Below are positions 47,337-59,700 of a DNA stretch of 64,000 nt, piece after piece. How positions within the stretch are numbered: the first letter of the stretch is position 1; each line of letters opens with the position of its first letter. Under the pieces are notes generated by a model. It did no database searches. It was given only the letters and a program-made list of their open reading frames with translations, and had not been told where the DNA came from. Origin of the DNA: Lolium rigidum (Eukaryota; Streptophyta; Magnoliopsida; Poales; Poaceae); NCBI RefSeq assembly GCF_022539505.1, contig NC_061509.1:211630254-211694253 (forward strand), given 5' to 3'. A program made the translations under genes and the position numbers.

Positions 47337-50300
47337 TGTGGTGACCCGGCATACCACTGCATGGTGTAGTATGCAAGTCTGATATAACACCAATGAAACA
47401 CCGTTCCACTAGTATTATATCGCTCAGAGTGGTACAACAGAAACATATGCGGGTCCAAGGCATGTCTATAGAATTACAACATTGACTCTGTTACATAAGA
47501 TCATCACAGACCTCCTACTTTACAATGAGGTAAAACCGCAAATAACTCCGGAAGAACGACTCGTAGACTAGTCTTATCACGAACTCTATTTGTAGAGTAT
47601 TTAACTAGCTACGAGAGGCTATGAATAGATTCTAGCTAAATAGGAGCTAAGTTTAGGAAGCTAGTTCCTTTCTATTGCTAATCTAGGTTTCTCCTTGTTG
47701 GATGTGGTATCTGCCTCCTCTGACAGGTTCCTGTCCCTTGAAGTAGTTGTTGACTCCTCGGTCTTCGTGTTGCACTGTAGATCCTCTTTCGGTGCCTCCA
47801 TATCTAAGCAGGGGATTTAAGAGTGGGATGAGTACGAGCGTACTCAACAAGTTCATTATAGGAAAGAGGTGTTTAATGCACTAGCTACAGCATTAGACCA
47901 GAAAGTCTAATACCAATGCAGGTTTTCATAATCATTTCTTCAAGAGGTTGCTTTTATTCAGAAGAACTATGTCCGTCAGCCTTCACCGGTTTACTAGAAC
48001 TTCATGGAGCTCCTTTCCGGCCGCGTTCGCAGCTCCATATCCCGGAACAGGGAGTGACAGGTCACGGTTCTTTACACTCTGCAGAGGTGTGTTGCTTTAC
48101 CCATAAGAGATCTTAACCTTGGTGCCAACCGGGTGATCTTCCCGTCCACACTTCCTATGGTGTGAGGCCCGGTATAAGGTCTAGCCAATCATGTTCCTCC
48201 GCTACCTCGAACACCCACCCTTTGTTGCATACCCCGACCCTGGGTCCTCGTCGGTCCTCTTATACCACTTAAGGATGGACCCCGACCACGACAACAGTTT
48301 GGGATCGAACCAAACTCCTTCGCCGGTAGCTGCAACCCATCATAGACCGCAATACCGTGGGGACTTTAGGCTTCCCCAGCCCACCGCTTGCACTTCGAGC
48401 GACAAGTGTCTACGGACTATGCCGTGGGGACTTAAGGCTTCCCTAGCCCACCGCTTGCCCCGACGGATACAAGTGTCTACGGTAAAGCGCATCCGTTGAT
48501 GAACGAGAGGTGGAAACACTTTTGACTACTCCGTCCCACTCCGGATCTTATGGTTAACACGGATATTACGGCACAAGAATCATCTGGCGACATTTGTTGT
48601 TTAATCCTAGATGGATATAAGCCCGTGCAATGGAACCTCCACCATATCAACACAATCCATGGTTCCATTGCCCACCACATAGTCATATTCATAGTTATGA
48701 AAGTAGTGGTTTTGATTTTTGTGCAATAGTGATAACCATAATACTTTGCAAGTAATTTGATAAAAATACTCAAATGACATGAGCAAGTGATGAACTTGCC
48801 TTTCTTGACTGCAAGATTATGCAAGCAAGGTCTTCGATACGCAATAACTCCAAATTCTGAAATAGCATCATCGTCCGGTAAGGACGATGTTTAAAAGATT
48901 GGCAAGGATGCAATAATGCATAAGTATGAGATGCAATCGCTCTAAACGTGACCTAACCCCAATGATTTAGGATCAGTGAGTTGTAATGATTGGTTTAGGG
49001 TGTGTTGCACTTTTAAAGTGATTTACATACAAGGTTCTTATTCAGGTGTGGTTACATGGTATCATGAACAGGTGTCTGCAATATATAATAACAATAATAT
49101 TAATAGCACACAACTATAACATTTGGTATAATTCTAACATGTAATGCATAGTGGTTGGTTTTAGCATTATATGGCATGGTTAATGATTAATTATTATATA
49201 CTTCAAAAGAATAACTTTTGAAGAACATGTTCTTTAATAAAGAACAAGTATGATAATTAGGTTTGTGGGTTTTATGGTTTTCTATGGTTCCAATTAGTTT
49301 CTGGAGTAATTATTAGATGGATCTCAGGAAAGTTGGATTCATCAACCCTAAGGCTTGTAAGTTTGAGTTAAGCCTAAGTATCCTAAGCAATTGTTTATAC
49401 AAGGTTACAATCAAGGTTGATTCATCTGACTGGTGATTACTAGCTAGGGTTTATAGGTTCTTATAAGCAGGGTTGGTGATGATTCCTTATTTTCTTCAAA
49501 AGAATAACTTTTGAAGAACATACTTCTTAAATAATAAGAAGTATATCAATTAAGGTTGAGGTTACTCTCTATTCTCTTCAAAAGAATAACTTTTGAAGAA
49601 CATACTTCTTAAGTAATAAGAAGTATTACAATTAAGGTTGAGGTTTTCTTTTATTAGCTATTGGATCTCTAAGTAGAGAATGGTTGGTTCCTAAATGGGA
49701 TAGTTCATAAGTATCTCACACTAGTAGGGTTTAGTGGAACAGGGTTATGTAATGTAGATTAGTAGGTATGGTTGCTATTATGGTTCATCACAATGGTGTG
49801 ATGCTAATTAGGGATAAATAATGATGATGGTTTTGGTAATAGGATTTAGGGTTTACACTTGGTTGACCCTACCTGATTATTTAGGTCTGAGGAAGATGAA
49901 TATATGGGATACCCATATATTAGTGATGGTCAACTACATTTTATGTGACCAAGACTAGTGTTTAGTTGCTACTATGGTTCTATGATTTGAAAGAAGGTAC
50001 CATGATCACATGTGCTAACCTAGGGTTTAGGTTAGAAGCAAACTAGAGTTTCCATGTAATAATGGAGCTAGGGTTCCTAATGATATTAGGGTTTTAGGGA
50101 TCACATGAAATGATGAGTTCCAAGTTTTCTTTCTTATGGAACTAGGGTTTTCTATTTACCATGGAGTTCTATGATTAATAACTTCATTTTGAATTTTGAA
50201 GTTATTAATAACTTCTAAATAAAAATAATATTGAATTTGGCATTTTATTATTTTTGTAATGGATTAATAATTAAGATAATTATTAATTAGGTTTTAAAAT

Positions 50301-53300
50301 CCTCCTAATAAGGATTTAATAAGTTAATAGTAAAGGAAAGTTAATTTTAATGTTTTCCTTAATTACTTACTGGTTTTTATTTATTTTATGAAGTTTTCCT
50401 AATTATTGAATTTTAATTGAATCTCTAGAATTAAAATTAAAGGCTTAATTAACAAGTATTAAATAATGAAATTTTTATTAAAAATAAAAATTTCATTTTA
50501 TATTTTTATTTGATAGAGTTTTCTTTTCTAAGAATTTTAATATCTCATTTATATTTTTCCGACTTAATTTGGATTTTCTAAATTCATTTGAAGTGGCAGT
50601 AATTTACTGAAATTAAATTTTAAATGGGATATACTAAATGTACTGGTGGAGGTCTACCCGTGTGGCTGACTGGTGGACCAAGGTGCGTGGACCAAGTCAA
50701 ATGCACAGGAGGCCCACGGCCACATCACCTCTTCCCGGCGGCTTGACGCCGGCGGGCAGACGGCGACGGCGCTGTCGATTTGAGGCCTCCCAGGATACCT
50801 GATTCGGTGTTTCTGAACCTTCTCAACGTGCTGGATACGATGGTGGTGGCTCCGCCACCTATTGGTCACCGGAGAGAGCTCCGGCGAACCCTACTGCGGC
50901 GGCGCACTCCGGCAAGATCTTGAATCAGAGCTACAAGCGGCCCTAGGATGCGGTAAAAGATGCTAGAGACGTGGGAGCTCACCCTGATCCTTCCTAGAGA
51001 GTCGCCGGAGTCGATCGGAGACGAGGTCGACGGTGATTTCCATTTTCCGGCAGAATACCGGCGAAAGGGAATGGAGGATTGGCGGCTTCTGAGATCTCCT
51101 CTTCTTGATTCCTTCCACCAGGATGCTCACCAGAGTCGGGCGCATCTCCACAACTAGGCGCCGGACCGTGAGGTGGCTCCTATCGCCAGGTTCGTCCTCG
51201 ACACCGGCGATCGTTCACAGAGGGGTGTGAGAGATTGAGGTCTCCAGGGAGGAAATGGAAGGATGGAGATGAACAAGAGCATCACGGCGGTCCTCCTGGT
51301 GGTTTTATAGAGCGTGAGATGGTCGGGAACGACGGCACGACGGCGATGGTCGGCTCAGATACACGACGACGTCGGCAAGGTGTTGGGACGTGAATCTTGG
51401 CGCACCGCCTAGCAGCGGATGCCAAGGGAGTTCGTCTCGGCTCTGGGATGGTCATTGGCGTCCGGGGTCGAGTTTATCGGCGACGGGGACGTGGCGACCG
51501 ACATCTCCGTGCTGGCGAGCTCGGAGAAGAGGAAGAAGGCGTTTGCCTTCCTCACGGGAATACCGATTCGGTATTGGGTTCAATTAAGTCGTCTTGTGGG
51601 CTGCTAGGTGGGCTTCTAGGTGGGCTGCTCCGTGGGCTGCACGTCCAGGTGAGGTCCATCTCTTTTCTGTTTTTATTTTTCTGTTTTTAATTCTGTTTTA
51701 TATTTGCTAATTTGAATTCATATTTTATCACTTTTCTATCTTGCAGGTATTTCATTATGTTAATTCAATGAGGATGTAGTGCAATGACTATTACACCACC
51801 CTCCTATCTGAAGAACATATTTTGTATTGATTAAACTTCATACATGTGGGCTTGTTCAAAATAACAAATAGACATGATTTTATATTTTTTATTTTTATTT
51901 CATGTCTCACTTGTGAATCAATTTATTTGGATTGTTATAATTGATGTTTTCAACTCAAATTATTTTAGAGGTTGTTAATAGGGCTTGGCTTCTATTTGAT
52001 AAGTGATTGACTTATAGGTGATGTTATGTGAGCACTAATTTATTAGGGCTTCCCTAATTTTCTATCATACCCCTTTTAAGTTTATTGTTATTGTTATATT
52101 TTAACATCACCATGAGATGCCTAGAGTAAAATATTACTCTCTTCATGGTTTGATCTTGGTTATAAGAATAGGTGGTTAATTACCACACATGGGTTTCAAT
52201 TGTGATTTTAAGCACTAGATGTTTCTGAGGTTTAATTAGTGAAGCATAGAATTTAGCTAATGAGCAATTCTAGGTCCTAATTATATTCACCTAATGGCAT
52301 GTGGTTTGGAACTCAATTATGACCTGGTTCATGTTATGATCACCATAGTGATACATAACTAGGGTTGAGGTTTAATTCTAGGTTGTAGAGATGAGATGAC
52401 ACCATATAGCATGTGCTAGGATTTAATCTCCCCTAACCATGATAAGGTGGTTGATTACCTAACATTTCATGTTCTCCTTTAGTTACTAAAGATCCGAGAA
52501 TTGGTTCTATTTGATTCCACTATTGTTATCCTTAATCCATTATTAAGTAACTAAAGTAGATATGGTTCTTTTTATAGTTAACTTTGGTTCTAATGATGAA
52601 TTGTTTCTCATCATAAAAAGTATAGAGTTTAACTCCAAGGTTTTCTTATGTCATTAGTTGAGGAATGAATGGAATATAGATGTGGTAGAGTTATACCTGT
52701 GATCACCAAGTGGTTCACAAGTTAAGGTTGGAGATCTAAGCCTAGGGTTGTTTATTATTGATCTCCCTATAATTTCATGTGGCTAATGATATCTTCTTAT
52801 CCTATTAGGGTTTAACTTATCCTCACATACTTCAAGAGCATGATCATGGTTAGACATGATCCACTTATTCTTGATATCCTTACCTCAAGTTCTTAAGGTT
52901 TATGATCATCACTCAATTTATAATGATCAAGGTTTGGATTCCTAAAGTATTTCTAATGGAAGGGTTTATTCTAGGGTTTATGGTGTATTCACCATATCTT
53001 AATAGATATCAAGTCTAAAATTCCACTTGGCTATCTTGGTTGAATTAATCTTCTCCTTACTTTATCAATTCATGGATATGGTGTTATTCCATGTGATAGT
53101 AGGTTATCTCACCACTCCATGGTGAAATGGTTTATAACCAAATACTTTAGTTCAATGGTTGTCCTCTATTCTTAAATAAATAAAGCTAGGATTAGTATGG
53201 ATGGTCTCTCTCTCCTTTGGAATGGACTTGAATAATATTCTGGGGTTCTTCTTTAAAGTTGATGATTTAAATGCTTGGATGTATATCCAAGGTTTAGCTC

Positions 53301-53887
53301 AAGGTTTGTCATTGCTTCTCTAAATAAAAATATAGAGCTCTCACCTATCTGATTTTGATGTATAATAATTTGAACTAAAGAAGAATTATATTCCTTAGTT
53401 GGATCTCCTTGTCTTGTTTTCAAGATTAAAGTAGTATGAATACCATGAGGTTCATGGTAGGATCAAGGATTAGATTCAGACATGGAAAAGATAAGTTAGG
53501 AATAGTTACTCCTAATTATTGTTACTTGATTTACAATTAAATAGATACTCATATGTTGTGGCAAGGATTATCATATTATAATCTTTTATAAGATCAAGCA
53601 ATTGATCATTGAGTAAAGTGTTGTGGTGTTGATTATTAGTTCCATTTGATCTAACCCCTTAGATCAAATTATCTCTCCCCAAAACAAAGTTTTAACAAAG
53701 TCACATTGAGGTTTATAGCGCTTGACTTGATGAGCTACTTCAATTCCACCAAGGTCAAGTGAAACTTCGATCATCTTGTGATCTGTTTTACTTTAAAGCG
53801 CGAAAATTCCCCAGATTTTCTATGCATGAATGCAATGCACACATCTGTTTCCTCTAATTTTGTAACCCCATTACCTGGGATATTACA
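47337..53887 (-). repeat. 3' LTR of LARD element (6,551 bp)
   Basis: Contents, in plus coordinates: conserved terminal part shared with the Tekay-type LTR (47337-48830); AT-rich DNA with three double-hairpin units (49201-49246, 49494-49544, 49576-49626); AT hairpin cluster 50177-50496; GC-rich block 50640-51650 with short frames not supported as genes; a 12-bp minisatellite 51596-51643; AT-rich DNA to the LTR start. Confidence 0.95.
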
Positions 53888-53925
53888 GTCTCTACCCCTT
53901 AAACTAAACTTCGTCCTCGAAGTTT
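53888..53925 (-). promoter_or_regulatory. Hairpin and polypurine tract of LARD element
   Basis: Minus strand: stem AAACTTCG / CGAAGTTT with loop AGGA (53925-53906), then TTTAAGGGGTAGAGAC touching the LTR. The sequence is homologous to the pol tail and PPT of the Tekay-type element at 8309-8343. Confidence 0.85.
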
Positions 53926-56720
53926 GATCTCTCTCACGTTTCGGAGTGTGGATCTGACTTGTGCAGACTACGACTTTTCTCGAACTCCATGGTGATCTTA
54001 CTGGATATAATTGAATACTTCCCTTGTCCAGATTCTTCCTGGAATCCATTAGTGTTTGACATCAAACAACTATTACTTCCTTTACTTCCATGATTTCCTC
54101 CAATATTATCAGCTTGTTTCCCTTCTCATTGAATATTCAATGATTGGGACTTCTTCTTGTCCTGGCAGTCTTAATTGGGGACTATTTGAATAACATTCTC
54201 CTATTTGATAAAATAGGTCTTTGTTCTTCTCTTACTACCAAAACTACAATAATGGTACTTGGTAAGGTACTACTATGGAATTGATCATGGTGATTTATTC
54301 CTCTAAGAATGGATTAGACTCAATTAGTCCATCCAATCATGGTTTATATTTGATACCTATACTATTTTGGGTTATTTAGGTTCCATGAAAGGAATCATTC
54401 TATTCGTCTTTGATATTGGTATGTTCAATCTTCTTCATTCTTTGACCATCTTGGCTTTATTGGTCTATGGTATTTTCTTCGTCCAACTTTATTAAACTTT
54501 GCTGACTTGAGCTATCGTACTTCTGAGTAAATATTACTCACTTGCTCAAGTTATAATTCCCTTCTTACGTCCTCGAGGTATGAACCTCGGCTTCTGGTCT
54601 GACATCCTTCTGAAAGTAGTGTTTAATAATCTTATGAAAATAAGATCGAACTACCTCTCAGTTCAGACCTTCTTCTTCTATCTTGCTCACAGTATTGAGT
54701 CATTGTGCATATAACTCAATCTTTACTCTACCCTTAGAGTTTTCTTATGGTCTTCAGCTCCTTTTTCTTCCAACCATTGGACTTGTGGTTAGAATATTGG
54801 TCTATGTCAAGTTTATGGTTTGTACTCTTATAAAGTCTTGTGGAGAATATCTATGTGGTGTATCCACTCAATTGTGGACATCCATCATGAATCCTTTAAC
54901 TAAATGTTTAAAGGTCTTAATTATTTGACTGACAAAATTTTTATTTGTTCACAAACTTTTGTTACAAATAATTAAATCGTGGACTATTTGTATTACCAAC
55001 TGATACCGGCTGTGGTTATTATACCAACTGTGGCTATTTGATATCTAAAAATGGATTCTATTATAGGTTCTTATAAACTGATCGAGACATCTTCTATTTT
55101 ATCTAGCAGTATTGATATTGTACCAATTGTGGTCTTCGATATCGACTATGGTCTTCTTATGTCTTCTATGGGTTCATAGATCATCTTTCTTTCTTCGAGG
55201 GTTTATTGTTGCAAGAGAACCACTAGCTGACACTATGATTATAGTATTCGAAGTGATTTCCCATGCATTCCCTCTTCTATGTTGACTATGGATCTGCTTG
55301 AGCTTCACCATAATCACCATATTCCTAACCTTCAGGCTTCTCATGTACTAAAGTACTCCTCTATTGAGGTAAAGCATGAATGTTGATTGGCACTTCCTTC
55401 AGAGTATTGTGGTTGCTTCCCACAACTTTGTTTCCTTTATCTGATGAACCTTCATGTTGTCTTCAAAATATATAGAATTCATCACTTCCCCACACGTTTA
55501 CCATTACCCTCTAGATCTATAGCATCAAGTAAGGACTTGATATTGCAACATGCATTTGCATATCAACGTCAAACTTCATGTATGGATCTAGTCAAACAAT
55601 GAAAATCCAATAAAATCCAAGAAGATTCAGCTTTGTGTTTATAGTACACATCATCATAAGCCTGAATATGATTGTTGAGTAAGACATCTCTAAACATCAG
55701 GCTCTGATGTGTAGTATAGAACACCACCTAATATAGGTTTATATCGTGATACTTAGCACGAATATCGGGAATTCTACTATTTGTCTCAACCTTTACCTTA
55801 ATTGCACATTTGCAATGAGATAAACTTGAAACAAAGTGGTCTACGATAGTTGTGGTTAACCTAATTTTCTTTGGAAGTACTAACTTAGCTTCCATTTTGT
55901 TGAGGACTACTTCAATGATATGTCTGGTTCTAAATTTGCTAATCTAAACACATAACTATGGAAATGTAACTCCTATTCTTCCAAGTGTTTCTATCATAAG
56001 TCTATGGTCAGGATGTGCTTGGCACACTTCCCTTATTTTTGGAACACAGTTCTTGCACTATTATCTGGTTTATTATTGTTCTCCTCCTAATTATTTATAA
56101 TGTTCTATTCCATCACATAATGATTCTCAAGTGAATCATATATGATTAACAACTCTACCATGTAAGTAATCATATTTTATTCATATCTCTCTTCCTTATC
56201 TCCCATGATTGACTCATCATGGTCTATACTACCTCACATGACTCATAGTTCTCACTTGTTATCAATTGTTTTACAAGTTGAGATATTTTACTTACTCATT
56301 ACTTAGCTTGGTCTACATTCTCTATTAGGGTATCTTAATTATCTACATCACTTGTTATTACTTCTAGTGCAGGTCTGAGTAATTCTTATTTAACTATAAC
56401 ATGTGTTGGTACACCTCTTCCAATAGGATATCTTCCTTATGGTTGTATCCTCTCTTTGGACTACCATGAATTGTATACCAACTATGATCTACTCATCTAT
56501 TATTTTAAGGACGTATTGATGTGCTACATGTTTTGCATTAGCTAACTAACTTTGGAAGGATAGGTAAGACATGTTGACTCAAGTGTGTCAGGATTATTCT
56601 CAAGTGAATATCCATCTCAAGTCAAAAGAAGTATTTGGTTTATCTAAAACAACCTCCTATAGACACTACCAATCCTATAGGTCTCCTTTAAAGGGTTTTA
56701 ATCCTAAGGTCAAAGCATTT
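53926..56720 (-). other. Internal region of LARD element, non-coding
   Basis: 2.8 kb, AT-rich, with no reading frame over about 90 codons and no gag, RT or integrase motif on either strand. Only the last 40 bases before the PPT keep similarity to the Tekay-type pol end. Confidence 0.75.
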
Positions 56721-56732
56721 GCTCTGATACCA
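56721..56732 (-). promoter_or_regulatory. Primer-binding site, initiator tRNA-Met (LARD element)
   Basis: Minus strand TGGTATCAGAGC, a perfect match to the consensus, two bases after the 5' LTR end at 56735. It fixes the element orientation. Confidence 0.95.
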
Positions 56733-56734
56733 AC

Positions 56735-59700
56735 TGTGGTGACCCGGCATACCACTGCATGGTGTAGTATGCAAGTCTGATATAACACCAATGAAACACC
56801 GTTCCACTAGTATTATATCGCTCGAGTGGTACAAACGTAAACATATGCGGGTCCAAGGCATGTCTATAGAATTACAACATTGACTCGTTACATAAGATCA
56901 TCACAGCCTCCTACTTTACAATGAGGTAAAGCGCAAATAACTCCGGAAGAACGACTCGTAGACTAGTCTTATCACGAACTCTATTTGTAGAGTATTTAAC
57001 TAGCTACGAGAGGCTATGAATAGATTCTAGCTAAATAGGAGCTAAGTTTAGGAAGCTAGTTCCTTTCTATTGCTAATCTAGGTTTCTCCTTGTTGGATGT
57101 GGTATCTGCCTCCTCCGACGGGTTCCTGTCCCTTGAAGTAGTTGTTGACTCCTCGGTCTTCGTGTTGCACTTGTAGATCCTCTTTCGGTGCCTCCATATC
57201 TAAGCGGGGATTTAAGAGTGGGATGAGTACGAGCGTACTCAACAAGTTCATTATAGGAAAGAGGTGTTTAATGCACTAGCTACGAGCATTAGACCGGAAA
57301 GTCTAATACCAATGCAGGTTTTCATAATCATTTCTTCAAGAGGTTGCTTTTATTCGGAAGAACTATGTCCAGTCGGCCTTCACCGGTTTACTAGAACTTC
57401 ATGGAGCTCCTTTCCGGCCGCGTTCGCGAGTTCCATATCCCGGAACAGGGAGTGACGAGTCACGGTTCTTTACACTCTGCGGAGGTGTGTTGCTTTACCC
57501 ATAAGAGATCTTAACCTTGGTGCCAACCGGTGATCTTCCCGTCCACACTTCCTATGGTGTGAGGCCCGGTATAAGGTCTAGCCAATCATGTTCCTCCGCT
57601 ACCTCGAACACCCACCCTTTGTTGCATACCCCGACCCCGGGTCCTCGTCGGTCCTCTTATACCACTTAAGGATGGACCCCGACCACGACAACGGTTTGGG
57701 ATCGAACCAAACTCCTTCGCCGGTAGCTGCAACCCATCATAGACCGCAATACCGTGGGGACTTTAGGGCTTCCCCAGCCCACCGCTTGCACTTCGAGCGA
57801 CAAGTGTCTACGGACTATGCCGTGGGGACTTAAGGCTTCCCCAGCCCACCGCTTGCCCCGACGGATACAAGTGTCTACGGTAAAGCGCATCCGTTGATGA
57901 ACGAGAGGTGGAAACACTTTTGACTACTCCGTCCCACTCCGGATCTTATGGTTAACACGGATATTACGGCACAAGAATCACTGGCGACATTTGTTGTTTA
58001 ATCCTAGATGGATATAAGCCCGTGCAATGGAACCTCCACCATATCAACACAATCCATGGTTCCATTGCCCACCACATAGTCATATTCATAGTTATGAAAG
58101 TAGTGGTTTTGATTTTTGTGCAATAGTGATAACCATAATACTTTGCAAGTAATTTGATAAAAATACTCAAATGACATGAGCAAGTGATGAACTTGCCTTT
58201 CTTGACTGCAAGATTATGCAGGCAAGGTCTTCGATACGCAATAACTCCAAATTCTGAAATAGCATCATCGTCCGGTAAGGACGATGTTTAAAAGATTGGC
58301 AAGGATGCAATAATGCATAAGTATGAGATGCAATCGCTCTAAACGTGACCTAACCCCAATGATTTAGGATCAGTGAGTTGTAATGATTGGTTTAGGGTGT
58401 GTTGCACTTTTAAAGTGATTTACATACAAGGTTCTTATTCAGGTGTGGTTACATGGTATCATGAACAGGTGCTGCAATATATAATAACAATAATATTAAT
58501 AGCACACAACTATAACATTTGGTATAATTCTAACATGTAATGCATAGTGGTTGGTTTTAGCATTATATGGCATGGTTAATGATTAATTATTATATACTTC
58601 AAAAGAATAACTTTTGAAGAACATGTTCTTTAATAAAGAACAAGTATGATAATTAGGTTTGTGGGTTTTATGGTTTTCTATGGTTCCAATTAGTTTCTGG
58701 AGTAATTATTAGATGGATCTCAGGAAAGTTGGATTCATCAACCCTAAGGCTTGTAAGTTTGAGTTAAGCCTAAGTATCCTAAGCAATTGTTTATACAAGG
58801 TTACAATCAAGGTTGATTCATCCGATCGGTGATTACTAGCTAGGGTTTATAGGTTCTTATAAGCAGGGTTGGTGATGATTCCTTATTTTCTTCAAAAGAA
58901 TAACTTTTGAAGAACATACTTCTTAAATAATAAGAAGTATATCAATTAAGGTTGAGGTTACTCTCTATTCTCTTCAAAAGAATAACTTTTGAAGAACATA
59001 CTTCTTAAGTAATAAGAAGTATTACAATTAAGGTTGAGGTTTTCTTTTATTAGCTATTGGATCTCTAAGTAGAGAATGGTTGGTTCCTAAATGGGATAGT
59101 TCATAAGTATCTCACACTAGTAGGGTTTAGTGGAACAGGGTTATGTAATGTAGATTAGTAGGTATGGTTGCTATTATGGTTCATCACAATGGTGTGATGC
59201 TAATTAGGGATAAATAATGATGATGGTTTTGGTAATAGGATTTAGGGTTTACACTTGGTTGACCCTACCTGATTATTTAGGTCTGAGGAAGATGAATATA
59301 TGGGATACCCATATATTAGTGATGGTCAACTACATTTTATGTGACCAAGACTAGTGCTTAGTTGCTACTATGGTTCTATGATTTGAAAGAAGGTACCATG
59401 ATCACATGTGCTAACCTAGGGTTTAGGTTAGAAGCAAACTAGAGTTTCCATGTAATAATGGAGCTAGGGTTCCTAATGATATTAGGGTTTTAGGGATCAC
59501 ATGAAATGATGAGTTCCAAGTTTTCTTTCTTATGGAACTAGGGTTTTCTATTTACCATGGAGTTCTATGATTAATAACTTCATTTTGAATTTTGAAGTTA
59601 TTAATAACTTCTAAATAAAAATAATATTGAATTTGGCATTTTATTATTTTTGTAATGGATTAATAATTAAGATAATTATTAATTAGGTTTTAAAATCCTC

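Noticed and set aside
47233..47463. Open frame continuing the Tat integrase into the LARD LTR
   Set aside because: The first residues come from LTR sequence past the AAAAC junction; a chimera of insertion, not a native start.
49201..49626. CRISPR-like array
   Set aside because: Three palindromic units with irregular spacing in a plant LTR; no regular spacers and no cas genes.
50654..51690. Short frames in the GC-rich block of the LARD LTR, present in both LTRs (also 60050-61107)
   Set aside because: Identity in both LTRs follows from reverse transcription, not selection. Kept only as a finding because of the intron signature.
53926..56720. Hidden gag-pol in the LARD internal region
   Set aside because: I looked for DTGA, FIDD/YVDD, HHCC and zinc-knuckle patterns in all frames and found none; only the pol tail trace near 53910.
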